Source of the DNA: Seonamhaeicola maritimus
Lineage (GTDB): Bacteria; Bacteroidota; Bacteroidia; Flavobacteriales; Flavobacteriaceae
Assembly: GCF_008056315.1 (NCBI RefSeq)
Contig: NZ_VRKQ01000018.1
Span: 251,772-315,771 of the forward strand
Direction of reading: 5' to 3'
DNA: 64,000 nt
In this document: in pieces, positions 51,972 to 60,614 of the stretch
How positions within the stretch are numbered: the stretch's first letter is position 1
Layout: each line of letters opens with the position of its first letter
Position numbers and translations under genes: made by a program
The notes under the pieces: model-generated
Databases searched by the model: none
The model's input: only the letters and a program-made list of their open reading frames with translations
What the model was told of the DNA's origin: nothing

Positions 51972-52033
51972 TACGTAAAAAAACTACGTATTAATACGTA
52001 AAAATACTTAGTTTTGTATTGTAAAATTACGTA
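51972..52033 (+). promoter_or_regulatory. narK promoter with TAC(G/T)TA repeats
   Basis: TACGTA at 51972, 51985 and 51995, then TACTTA at 52005; the last three start at exact 10-bp steps. The last overlaps the -7 box TAGTTTTG (52009-52016). Another TACGTA (52028-52033) starts 9 bp before the ATG, exactly as at nirB. This is the densest copy of the shared motif in the window. Confidence 0.68.
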
Positions 52034-52036
52034 GTC

Positions 52037-53473
52037 ATGATAAATATTCAAGCACAAAAATCAACAAAATTATCACTTTTCAACCTTAAAAACGTTTCAA
52101 TACGTACATTTTGGATTACTGCTATATCATTCTTCATGTGTTTCTTTGCATGGTTTGGTATTGTACCGTTTATGCCAGATGTGGTTAAAGACCTTGGGTT
52201 AACTCCAGATCAAAAATGGAACTCTATTATTTTAGCTGTTACAGGAACTGTATTTGCACGTTTACTTATTGGTAAACTTTGTGATAAGTACGGACCAAGA
52301 ATGTGTTATACATTCCTATTAATGTTGGGAGCTATTCCAGTTATTTTATGCGGATTGGTTCAAACACCAACTCAGTTTTTAGTTTGTCGTTTATTTATAG
52401 GATTCATAGGTGCATCATTTGTAATTACACAAGTACATACATCTTTAATGTTTGCTTCTAATATAGTTGGAACTGCTAACGCCACATCTGCTGGATGGGG
52501 TAACCTAGGTGGTGGTGCTAACCGTTTAGGAATGCCAATTATTGCTGCTGCTGTAGTTAGTTTTGGTGTAGCAGAGGGAGAAGCATGGAGATACTCTATG
52601 GTGATTGCCGGTATTGTTTGTTTCTTGATGGGGATTGTATACTACTTCTTTACACAAGATACACCACAGGGTAATTTAAAAGATTTAAGAGAAGCCGGTG
52701 TTGAAATTGAGAAAAAGAAAGATGAAGTTGGCTTTTTGGCTGTATTAAAGGATTATAGAATTTGGATTTTGTTTGTGGTATATGCTGCTAGTTTCGGTAT
52801 TGAGTTAACGGTTTACGGAACTATGGATGACTATCTGCAGAACACCTTTCAGTTAGAGCGATTAACTGCTGGAAACATTGTATTGTCCTTCGCATTAATG
52901 AACATATTCGCCAGAACATTAGGCGGTTTCTTTGGAGATAGATTCGGGAGGTTAAAGGGTTTAAGAGGTCGTGTGTTATTCTTGTCATTTATATTATGTG
53001 TTCAAGGAATTATGTTGGTAACCTTCTCAACTACAACCAGTATTGTTGTTGGTTTTGTTTTCTTAATCCTATTTAGTTTAAGTGTTCAAATGGCAGAGGG
53101 AGCAACATTCTCAGTAGTGCCATTTATTAATAAAAAAGCCATTGGTTCTGTTTCAGGAATAGTTGGAGCAGGAGGTAATGTAGGAGCATTTTTAGCGGCT
53201 CTTTTACTAAAATCTAAATCGGCATTAGCCGAAAAAGCAGCAATAACTGCTAATCAAGGTTTAGGAGAAGAAGCTATAAAAGCTGCCCAATCTGCAGCAT
53301 CATCTGCAGCGGTATCTCAAGGATATTTTGTGATTGGTTTAGTTGTAGTAGTTACTGGTGTAGTTGCTTTAGCTATCAAGTTTTCTAAGGAAGATGAAAA
53401 AGCTAATGCACCTATTTCAACTACCGGTAGTTTAGAGGTTGGAGAACTTCAACCTATAAAAGTTAAAAGTTAA
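52037..53473 (+). CDS. narK: NarK/NasA-type nitrate/nitrite transporter (MFS)
   Basis: The 478-residue MFS protein has about 12 membrane helices, the family pattern FMCFFAWFGIVPFMPDV in helix 1, RLLIGKLCDKYGPR after helix 2, and the nitrate signature AGWGNLGGGANRLGMP in helix 5. Nitrate import feeds the fusion reductase downstream. Between the last helices there is an alanine-rich stretch (KSKSALAEKAA through AAQSAASSAAVSQ) of about 40 residues that is longer than the usual loop. Proton-coupled uptake versus nitrate/nitrite exchange cannot be told from the sequence. Confidence 0.9.
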   Translation: MINIQAQKSTKLSLFNLKNVSIRTFWITAISFFMCFFAWFGIVPFMPDVVKDLGLTPDQKWNSIILAVTGTVFARLLIGKLCDKYGPRMCYTFLLMLGAIPVILCGLVQTPTQFLVCRLFIGFIGASFVITQVHTSLMFASNIVGTANATSAGWGNLGGGANRLGMPIIAAAVVSFGVAEGEAWRYSMVIAGIVCFLMGIVYYFFTQDTPQGNLKDLREAGVEIEKKKDEVGFLAVLKDYRIWILFVVYAASFGIELTVYGTMDDYLQNTFQLERLTAGNIVLSFALMNIFARTLGGFFGDRFGRLKGLRGRVLFLSFILCVQGIMLVTFSTTTSIVVGFVFLILFSLSVQMAEGATFSVVPFINKKAIGSVSGIVGAGGNVGAFLAALLLKSKSALAEKAAITANQGLGEEAIKAAQSAASSAAVSQGYFVIGLVVVVTGVVALAIKFSKEDEKANAPISTTGSLEVGELQPIKVKS

Positions 53474-53482
53474 ATTAAAGGT

Positions 53483-53513
53483 ACCCCTCGAGCTTTTGCT
53501 TGGGGTTTTCTTT
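53483..53513 (+). terminator. Probable terminator of narK
   Basis: ACCCC (53483-53487) and AGC (53491-53493) pair with GCT (53498-53500) and GGGGT (53502-53506) around TTTT, with a 3-nt and 1-nt internal loop, followed by TTTCTTT. Confidence 0.55.
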
Positions 53514-53519
53514 AAGAAG

Positions 53520-53567
53520 GTTATTCCCAATAAATTTACCGAGTTATTTCGGTAAATTGGGAATAAC
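53520..53567. other. Long hairpin downstream of narK
   Basis: GTTATTCCC (53520-53528) pairs with GGGAATAAC (53559-53567); after a 4-nt AATA bulge, AATTTACCGA (53533-53542) pairs with TCGGTAAATT (53549-53558). Nineteen base pairs in 48 nt is far beyond chance. It lacks a T run, so it is not a simple terminator. Confidence 0.6.
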
Positions 53568-53648
53568 AATAAAGAATTTTGAATACCTCTAGAAAGAATA
53601 AAGGGGTATGTAAATCCTGATTACAGGGGGAAAACCAAATTCTTTATT
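53568..53648 (+). ncRNA. Candidate structured RNA (three-way junction) between narK and nasA
   Basis: A perfect 12-bp closing stem, AATAAAGAATTT (53568-53579) with AAATTCTTTATT (53637-53648), encloses an 8-bp hairpin ATACCTCT/AGGGGTAT (53583-53590 with 53602-53609), a 4-bp hairpin CCTG/CAGG (53616-53619 with 53624-53627) and a conserved-looking GGGGGAAAACC stretch. This is the shape of a riboswitch aptamer or a processed RNA. It matches no riboswitch class I can recall. It may be in the narK 3' UTR or a nasA leader. Confidence 0.42.
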
Positions 53649-53655
53649 TCAATAG

Positions 53656-53669
53656 TCGATTTTTATCAA
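53656..53669 (+). promoter_or_regulatory. FNR/Crp-like palindrome upstream of nasA
   Basis: TCGAT-TTTT-ATCAA differs by one base from the E. coli FNR consensus TTGAT-N4-ATCAA. A weak -10-type element TAAGGGTTTG follows; its TTTG (53700-53703) would place the site about 44 bp upstream of transcription. Two Crp/Fnr genes lie downstream of this region. Confidence 0.45.
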
Positions 53670-53772
53670 TTTTAAGATTTAAAAAGGCTTTTTTAAGGGT
53701 TTGCTAATAATGAAACGCAACTCTTGTTTTGTATAAAATTATTGATTTAATTCGTGTAAAACGCTGTTATAA

Positions 53773-56700
53773 ATGGTTAAGAATGAAGTAAAGACAACAT
53801 GTTCGTATTGTGGCGTAGGTTGTGGTATCATCGTTAAAAAAGATAATAATAACAAGGTTATTGTTGAAGGCGATAAATACCACCCTGTGAACAAAGGAAT
53901 GCTGTGTTCTAAAGGTAGAAATCTGCATTATGTTGTTAATGATACTTCCGATAGAATTTTATACCCCGAAATGCGATGGAGTCGTTCTCATCCACGTGAG
54001 CGTGTAAGTTGGGATGATGGTTTAGATAGAGCAGCAAGCGTTTTTAAATCAATCATAAAGAAACACGGGCCGGATAGCGTTGGTTTTTATGTGTCGGGTC
54101 AGAGTTTAACCGAAGAATACTATATAGCCAATAAGTTAACCAAAGGCTTTTTGGGAACAAACAATATAGATACCAACTCCAGATTGTGTATGAGTTCTGC
54201 GGTAGTGGGATACAAAAAGGCTTTTGGAGAAGATAGTGTGCCTATTTCTTATGCAGATATTGAATTAGCAGATACGTTTTTAATTACCGGAGCTAATCCT
54301 GCTTGGTGTCATCCTATTTTATTCCGTAGGTTAGAAAAGCACAAAGAGGAGAATCCTGATGTTCAAATTATAGTTGTAGACCCAAGAAAGACAGATACAG
54401 CAAGTTTTGCAGATTTGCATTTGCAAATCCTTCCAGGAACTGATGTAATTCTATATAATGCTATTGGTAGACGTTTATACGAACGTGGTTTAATTGATGA
54501 AGATTTTATAAATAATTATACTGAAGGTTTCGCAGCTTACAAAGAACAAGTTTTTGCTACAAAAATTAGTAAAGCTGCCAAATTATGTGGTATTGATGAA
54601 AAAGATATAAAGAAAGCAGCCGATATTATTGGCTTATCTAAAGGGTTTATTAGTATGTGGGCTATGGGGCTTAACCAAAGTGTGGTTGGTGTTAATAAGA
54701 ACGTAGCCCTTTTAAACCTTTCTTTAATTACTGGTCAGGTAGGAAAACCTGGTTCGGGTCCGTTTTCTTTAACGGGACAGCCTAATGCCATGGGTGGTAG
54801 AGAAGTAGGTGGAATGGCAAACCTTTTAGCAGTTCATAAAGATTTAATGAATGAAGAGCATAGAAGGGAAGTAGCTCAATTTTGGGGTGTGGATGAAATT
54901 AACCCAAAACCTGGATTGACAGCTACAGAAATGTTTGATGCTTTAGAATCTGGTAAAATGAAGGCTGTTTGGATTGCTTGTACCAATCCGTTGGTGAGTT
55001 TACCCAATACGCATCGCATTGAAAAAGCCATGAAGAATGCCAAATTTGTGGTAGTTCAGGATATTTCATATAAATCAGATACGGTTGAATATGCAGATTT
55101 GGTGTTACCAGCAGCTGGTTGGCTAGAGAAAGAAGGAACTATGACCAATTCAGAGCGTCGTATTTCCTATTTACCTAAAGAAATTGATGCTCCTGGAGAA
55201 GCAAGACCAGATGCTGAAATCTTTTGTGATTTTGCACAGCGTATGGGCTTTAGAGGATTTAATTACAGTTCTTCTGAAGAAATATATGATGAATATTGTG
55301 CCATGACAAAAGGCACTAATATTGATGTGTCTTATTTGAACTATGATAGATTAAAAAACGAAGGAACCTTCCAATGGCCGGTTAATGAATATCGTCATGA
55401 GGGTACACCACGTTTGTTTCAAGATAAAGTGTTTTATACACCATCTAAAAAAGCTATTTTTAATATAGCCACAACCACTGAAAACACCTCAATACAACCA
55501 ACGCCAGATTACCCGCTTATTCTAACAACCGGACGTGTAAGAGATCAGTGGCATACTATGACAAAAACAGGTAAGGTATCACGGTTAAAAACGCATTATC
55601 CTAAACCTGTGTTGGAGATCAATCCGGTTGATGCCTACTTAAATAAGATTAAGGATGGCGATATCACCGAAATACATAGCGAAAATGGTTCGGTAAGAGT
55701 GCGTGCTAAAGTGACTGAGACCATTAAAAAAGGTGTGGTATTTTTACCAATGCATTGGGGTAAGCAATTGCAAAACGATTTAAATAGAGCAAACAATCTT
55801 ACCAACACGCATGTAGATCCTATTTCTAAGGAACCAGATTTCAAGTTCACTACGGTATCTGTTTCAAAATATACAAAACCAAAAGAAAAGATTGTAATAG
55901 CTGGTGCAGGAGCAGCTTCTTTCAGGTTTATTCAAAATTATAGAGAGCATAATGAACAAGACGAAATTCATGTTTTTTCAAAAGAACCTAACTTGTTCTA
56001 TAATCGTGTGTTACTTCCGGAGTATGTTACCGAAGAATTAAGTTGGGAACAATTACTTAAAATAAAGCAAAAGGAGTTAGAAAAACTAAATGTTCATTTG
56101 CATCCTGAGACTTTAATTAATACAGTTGATAAGGCAGCTAAGGTTATTACTGATAGCAATGGCGTAAAGCATAGTTTTGACAAATTCATAATGGCCACTG
56201 GTAGTAGAGCTTTTATTCCTAGAGATGTTCAAATAGATTTACCAGGTCGTTTTACCATGCGTAATAAAATGGATGCAGATAGGTTTAAATCTTACCTAGA
56301 TGATACCGGATTGCCGCCAGAAGAACAGCATGTTGTTATTGTTGGTGGTGGATTACTAGGTTTAGAATTGGCCGCAGCATTAAAACATAAAAATGTAAGG
56401 GTTACCATTGTTCAGCGTGCCTCACGTTTAATGGAGCGCCAGTTAGATAAGGTTTCTAGTAAATTGTTAGCCCTTGATGTTCAAGAAAGAGGTATTCAAA
56501 TTTATTTTGATAATGAAGTAAGTACAGTGTTTGATGATGAGGATACAGGAGAATTGAACATCAATTTAAAGAGTGGTAAAATGATTACTGCCAATGCCAT
56601 AGTTTATGCTATTGGAACCATTCCTAATATTGAAATTGCTAAAGAAAATGGCATCACTTGTAGAAGAGGCGTTGTTGTAAATCAGCATTTACAATCGTCA

Positions 56701-57294
56701 AATCCAGATATTTTTGCCATTGGAGAAATAGCAGAATTTAAGAATCAATTATTCGGAATTACATCAGCTGCTGAAGAACAAGCTACTATTTTAGCAAACT
56801 TTATTGCAGGTGATATTAGTAGTACCTACGATGGCTCTGTTCTTATGAACATTTTAAAATTCAATGATTTAAATCTTTGTAGTATAGGAGACATTAATGT
56901 ACCTGAGAATGATTTAAGTTATGAAGAGGTGGTATTTACAGATATTTCTAAGCGTTACTACAAAAAGTGTATCGTTAAAGATGATTTATTGGTAGGAGCT
57001 GTTTTAATGGGAGACAAAAATGAATTTGCCGAATTCAAAACATTGATTGAAAGCAAAATTGAAATGTCTGAGAAGCGTAATACCTTGCTTCGCGGTGCAG
57101 CAAATGATAAACCTGTTTTGGGTAAATTAATTTGTTCTTGTAGTCAAGTAGGTGAAGGTAATGTTGAGGAAGCCATTGCAAAGGGTTGTACAGATTTTAC
57201 AGAATTATGTAAACAAACAGGAGCAGGATTAGGCTGCGGAAGTTGTAAAACTGAAGTTAGAGAAATACTTCATAAATCTAAAGTGTTAGCATAA
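53773..57294 (+). CDS. nasA: Assimilatory nitrate reductase fused to FAD/NAD(P)H and [2Fe-2S] modules
   Basis: The 1173-residue protein joins three parts. (1) Residues 1-~690: bis-molybdopterin nitrate reductase with [4Fe-4S] ligands C10, C13, C17 and C45 (CSYCGVGCG, MLCSKGR), SRLCMSSAVVGYKKAFG and TGQPNAMGGREVGGMAN. (2) Residues ~705-1095: FAD/NAD(P)H oxidoreductase (IVIAGAGAASFRF, VIVGGGLLGLELAAAL) like the NirB N-terminus. (3) Residues ~1118-1165: BFD-like [2Fe-2S] domain (CSCSQVGEGN, GCGSCKTEV). One chain could take electrons from NAD(P)H to nitrate. It overlaps the rubredoxin gene by 1 bp (TAATG). Confidence 0.93.
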   Translation: MVKNEVKTTCSYCGVGCGIIVKKDNNNKVIVEGDKYHPVNKGMLCSKGRNLHYVVNDTSDRILYPEMRWSRSHPRERVSWDDGLDRAASVFKSIIKKHGPDSVGFYVSGQSLTEEYYIANKLTKGFLGTNNIDTNSRLCMSSAVVGYKKAFGEDSVPISYADIELADTFLITGANPAWCHPILFRRLEKHKEENPDVQIIVVDPRKTDTASFADLHLQILPGTDVILYNAIGRRLYERGLIDEDFINNYTEGFAAYKEQVFATKISKAAKLCGIDEKDIKKAADIIGLSKGFISMWAMGLNQSVVGVNKNVALLNLSLITGQVGKPGSGPFSLTGQPNAMGGREVGGMANLLAVHKDLMNEEHRREVAQFWGVDEINPKPGLTATEMFDALESGKMKAVWIACTNPLVSLPNTHRIEKAMKNAKFVVVQDISYKSDTVEYADLVLPAAGWLEKEGTMTNSERRISYLPKEIDAPGEARPDAEIFCDFAQRMGFRGFNYSSSEEIYDEYCAMTKGTNIDVSYLNYDRLKNEGTFQWPVNEYRHEGTPRLFQDKVFYTPSKKAIFNIATTTENTSIQPTPDYPLILTTGRVRDQWHTMTKTGKVSRLKTHYPKPVLEINPVDAYLNKIKDGDITEIHSENGSVRVRAKVTETIKKGVVFLPMHWGKQLQNDLNRANNLTNTHVDPISKEPDFKFTTVSVSKYTKPKEKIVIAGAGAASFRFIQNYREHNEQDEIHVFSKEPNLFYNRVLLPEYVTEELSWEQLLKIKQKELEKLNVHLHPETLINTVDKAAKVITDSNGVKHSFDKFIMATGSRAFIPRDVQIDLPGRFTMRNKMDADRFKSYLDDTGLPPEEQHVVIVGGGLLGLELAAALKHKNVRVTIVQRASRLMERQLDKVSSKLLALDVQERGIQIYFDNEVSTVFDDEDTGELNINLKSGKMITANAIVYAIGTIPNIEIAKENGITCRRGVVVNQHLQSSNPDIFAIGEIAEFKNQLFGITSAAEEQATILANFIAGDISSTYDGSVLMNILKFNDLNLCSIGDINVPENDLSYEEVVFTDISKRYYKKCIVKDDLLVGAVLMGDKNEFAEFKTLIESKIEMSEKRNTLLRGAANDKPVLGKLICSCSQVGEGNVEEAIAKGCTDFTELCKQTGAGLGCGSCKTEVREILHKSKVLA

Positions 57295-58730
57295 TGGAGG
57301 AGCCTTATAGATTAATGATAAACGGGGGTGTTTTATCACCCGGAGAATTAAAATACATTTGTGAAGCTGCCGAAGGCTTAGGTTTAGATGCCATATCTTT
57401 TGGGTCTCGTCAAGATATTATTTTTCCCGAAAAAATTGATGAAGCCAAGTTTAACGAATTTGATAAAATAAAATTTGTAAAGCCTAAAAGAGATAAGGTA
57501 GAAAATATAGCATCATCTTACGTGTCTGCTGAAATTCTTTCAAATACCTCATGGCTTACCAGTGACAAGTATTTATACATTTTAGAGCAGTTTAAATACA
57601 AACCTATATTACGTATAAATGTTACTGACCCAAAGCAAAGACTGGTGCCTCTTTTCACAGGGAATGTTAACTTTATTGCTTCTGAGCATGAAGATTATTG
57701 GTATTTATATGTAAGACTTCCAGGTTGGAAAAAAACACGCATGTATCCTGCACTAATTTTTAGTTGGGATATGGATAAGATTGAAAGGGCCATTGAGAGC
57801 ATTTTAATTGAGGAGCCTGAAACCATTGAGACTGTTTTTGAATTGGTAAGTGATGCCGTAGATACTAATAACAGAACAGTTGATACACCTTTGGATGTTC
57901 CTTTTTACCCTTTTCCTTATTACGAGGGGATGAATCGTATTGGGACAGACCGCTATTGGTTGGGTTTATATTGGAGAAATAACAGATATGACCTTGAGTT
58001 TTTAAAGGCTATGTGTGATTTGTGTTCGGAAAATAAAATTGGTAAAATATCTATCACACCGTGGAAATCTTTTATTGTAAAAGGAATTCCAGAAAGAACC
58101 CGATTGCAATGGGAAAAGCTTTTAGGTAAGTTCGGTATCAATGTAAGGCACTCTATGTTAGAGATGAATTGGCATGTACCGGTAAATGATATGGATGCTT
58201 TAAATCTTAAAAAATACCTCGTTACTAATTTTGATCAAAATGATATAAGTACCTATGGTTTAACTTTTGGGATAACAAGTTATGACAGCGATACTCATAA
58301 TTTTACCTCAATTGTTGTTGAAAAAAATAGGCAACCTGAAAATATCGGTGATTTTAAGATAAGAGATACTTATAACTTACTATATGCCAAAAACTTCGAT
58401 CCAAATACAGGTGAGTACATAATGCATGTACAAGATGTAGATAAGGTAGAACTACCTGGATTATTAATGGAATTAAGTAAATTGTATTTTGAGCAGTTAG
58501 GTAATGAAAGAGATGAAGAGGAAGTACAAGTTAGGCAAACGGAAGTTCTTGAAGAAAGTGTATATCAATGTTCTGATTGCTTAACGGTTTACAGTGAAAC
58601 ATATGGAGATATTACTCAGGATGTTGGGCCTAATACGCCTTTTGAAAACCTTCCTGAAACTTATGAATGTTCAATTTGTGAAGCACCAAAAAGCAGTTTT
58701 GAGAAGAAGGTCTTAGCTAAAATAGGGTAG
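57294..58730 (+). CDS. Sulfite/nitrite-reductase-like protein with C-terminal rubredoxin domain
   Basis: The 478-residue protein has ferredoxin-like half-domain repeats (YRLMINGGVLSPGELKYICEAA; DAISFGSRQDIIFP) resembling the sulfite/nitrite reductase fold, but no C-x5-C/C-x3-C siroheme ligands, so this part is catalytically inactive in the classic sense. The C-terminal ~50 residues are rubredoxin: YQCSDC (near 424) and YECSIC (near 461), CxxC pairs binding one iron. Translational overlap with nasA makes it the likely electron or assembly partner of nitrate reductase. Confidence 0.83.
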   Translation: MEEPYRLMINGGVLSPGELKYICEAAEGLGLDAISFGSRQDIIFPEKIDEAKFNEFDKIKFVKPKRDKVENIASSYVSAEILSNTSWLTSDKYLYILEQFKYKPILRINVTDPKQRLVPLFTGNVNFIASEHEDYWYLYVRLPGWKKTRMYPALIFSWDMDKIERAIESILIEEPETIETVFELVSDAVDTNNRTVDTPLDVPFYPFPYYEGMNRIGTDRYWLGLYWRNNRYDLEFLKAMCDLCSENKIGKISITPWKSFIVKGIPERTRLQWEKLLGKFGINVRHSMLEMNWHVPVNDMDALNLKKYLVTNFDQNDISTYGLTFGITSYDSDTHNFTSIVVEKNRQPENIGDFKIRDTYNLLYAKNFDPNTGEYIMHVQDVDKVELPGLLMELSKLYFEQLGNERDEEEVQVRQTEVLEESVYQCSDCLTVYSETYGDITQDVGPNTPFENLPETYECSICEAPKSSFEKKVLAKIG

Positions 58731-58735
58731 TGGTT

Positions 58736-59395
58736 TTATTCATAAAATTCTAAAACCTTAACACTGTTTCTTGTTGAATATATTTTTCCATCATCATGTA
58801 ATTGCTTTAAAATTCTAGTAATTACAACTCTTGAAGTATTTAAGTCATTTGCTATTTCTTGATGTGTAATTTCAATATCAACATCATGGTTAATTTTCAC
58901 CTTATCTGTTAAGTATTTTAATATTCTGGTATTCATTTTTAAAAAAGCAAGACTATCTATAGATTCTACCATTTCAATTAACCTAAAGTGGTAACTATCA
59001 ATAATGAAATGACGCCAAGATTTAAACTTGGCTAACCATTCGTCAATGTATTCAACGGGTAGAAAAACCGCTTCAATATCCCGTTCTACTATACCTTTAA
59101 AAATACTTTGCTTTTTGTTTATACAGTTTACAAATGAAATAGCACAAGTGTCACCACGTTCTAAAAAATAAAGAACAATTTCATCACCTTCTTTTTCCTG
59201 CCGCATTATTTTTACAACCCCTTTAAGTATTAAAGGGATATGGGTCATGTCTTCACCAATATCAACTAAAAGCTCCCCACTTTTAATCTTATCAAAATGG
59301 CCCACTTTTACTATTTCATCTATTAATTTATCTTCAAAAATTTCAGAATAGTAATCTTTTAGTTTTTCTTTTAATATAGATTCTTGATTGTTCAC
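58736..59395 (-). CDS. Crp/Fnr family regulator (first of two paralogues)
   Basis: The 219-residue protein starts at GTG 59395 (MNNQESILKEKLKDYY), matching the N-terminus of the paralogue at 63021; the TTG at 59443 would overlap a terminator stem. It has a cyclic-nucleotide-binding-type barrel (HFDKIKSGELLVDIGED, ILKGVVKIMRQ) and a Crp-type helix-turn-helix (ITHQEIANDLNTSRVVITRIL). FNR-type N-terminal cysteines are missing, so it is not an oxygen-sensing [4Fe-4S] protein. It converges on the rubredoxin gene with a 5-bp gap. Confidence 0.87.
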   Translation of the reverse strand: MNNQESILKEKLKDYYSEIFEDKLIDEIVKVGHFDKIKSGELLVDIGEDMTHIPLILKGVVKIMRQEKEGDEIVLYFLERGDTCAISFVNCINKKQSIFKGIVERDIEAVFLPVEYIDEWLAKFKSWRHFIIDSYHFRLIEMVESIDSLAFLKMNTRILKYLTDKVKINHDVDIEITHQEIANDLNTSRVVITRILKQLHDDGKIYSTRNSVKVLEFYE

Positions 59396-59441
59396 CTTAT
59401 CTAAATAAAAATTAATAAATAAAGATAACCAATTATAAAAC

Positions 59442-59471
59442 AATACCTCCTGACAAATGTCAGGAGGTATT
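59442..59471 (-). terminator. Terminator of the porin gene
   Basis: A 14-bp perfect stem AATACCTCCTGACA / TGTCAGGAGGTATT (59442-59455 with 59458-59471), loop of two, followed on the minus strand by GTTTTAT. It separates the porin and crp transcripts. Confidence 0.8.
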
Positions 59472-59509
59472 AACTAAACTAAAAATTACAAAATCAATTA
59501 ACTAATTTA

Positions 59510-60577
59510 TTAGAACTTAACTTGTATTTGCCCTAATAAAGCGTCATTGTCTACATTAACTACAGTTTCAATATTTGCTAGGTAGTTTAATTGAAGCCTA
59601 ACTTTTTTGCTAAAGAAGTAATTAACTCCTAAAGTCATTCTTTCTAAATACTCTATATTGTTTTTAACATCAACATCCGGATCAAAATACTCATATTTAA
59701 ATACGGGTTGAAACTTTTCGTTAACATCATAAGAAGCCATGATATATGCACCTTCAGATGTTAAACCGTCTAAGTCTATTGGCTCTATACCACAACCACC
59801 ACCTGTTCCTGCTTGATAAGCACCAGTGTCATGAATATATTCACCTTGTATTTTAAATTTATCAAATTCTGCTAAAAATTCGCCACCATAAGTAGTTCTT
59901 GAATCTTCATTGTTATTTAATTTTGGGTAACCATGTCTGAAGTTTCCACCTACAGTTAAGAAATTTGTTACTTTATAAGTAGCTCTGGCAATGATATCTT
60001 TTTTAGAATTATTGTCCTTAAACTTTAACCCTCTACCATTCATTAAGGCTACGGCATAATTGAATTTATTGTATTTATTACCACCAAAAACAGCCAGACC
60101 GAAATCACGTTGTGGCGCAACTAGTTGATCTATTACCACAGATCTCTCAATAGTAGTTAACATATGGCAAGGTGTTACAAGTTCTAATCCGAATGGTTGT
60201 TTGTAAGTACCAGCAGATATTCTTGCCCAATTATCTGCATTATAAGTTACAAATGCATCCATTAAATAGACTTCTTCTTGGTCATCACCCCCTATAAAAG
60301 GGCTAGCTTCAAGCATGAAGTAGTATGAGAATTTTTCATCAACCTTTCCTCTTACACCTATTCTAGCTCTTTTAAATTTGAAAGAGTTTTCATTTTCATC
60401 ACCATCAAAATTGTAGTCATATTGAGACTGTAGATACCCAAATAATATTGGTTTATATGGATCTACTTCTCCTGATGCTGATGCTACTGGTTCATCACCT
60501 TCACAACCTTGTGAAAATGTATTGTTTACTGAAAATATAGTAATTAAAGCAAACAATAATAAAAAACGTTTATTCAT
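59510..60577 (-). CDS. OprO/OprP-type outer membrane porin
   Basis: The 355-residue protein has a Sec signal (FLLLFALITIFSVNNTFSQ) and a beta-barrel with alternating aromatic strands, beginning KPILFGYLQSQYDYNF, with FKFKRARIGVRGKVDEKFSYYFMLE, and ending LGQIQVKF with a terminal phenylalanine as needed for barrel insertion. The family includes phosphate- and polyphosphate-selective porins. Here it lies downstream of two rhodanese genes in the same direction, so sulfur oxyanions are a possible substrate. Confidence 0.83.
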   Translation of the reverse strand: MNKRFLLLFALITIFSVNNTFSQGCEGDEPVASASGEVDPYKPILFGYLQSQYDYNFDGDENENSFKFKRARIGVRGKVDEKFSYYFMLEASPFIGGDDQEEVYLMDAFVTYNADNWARISAGTYKQPFGLELVTPCHMLTTIERSVVIDQLVAPQRDFGLAVFGGNKYNKFNYAVALMNGRGLKFKDNNSKKDIIARATYKVTNFLTVGGNFRHGYPKLNNNEDSRTTYGGEFLAEFDKFKIQGEYIHDTGAYQAGTGGGCGIEPIDLDGLTSEGAYIMASYDVNEKFQPVFKYEYFDPDVDVKNNIEYLERMTLGVNYFFSKKVRLQLNYLANIETVVNVDNDALLGQIQVKF

Positions 60578-60614
60578 AATATTTGTTTTGAATATTAAAT
60601 GTGTTGTGAGTGTT

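Noticed and set aside
53568-53648. Known riboswitch (cobalamin, TPP, SAM, fluoride, guanidine classes)
   Set aside because: None of the conserved boxes I know for these classes is present; a Moco-type element could not be tested without a covariance search.
59396-59443. Longer Crp/Fnr start at TTG 59443
   Set aside because: It would begin inside the porin terminator stem and add 16 hydrophobic residues absent from the paralogue; GTG 59395 gives a matching N-terminus.
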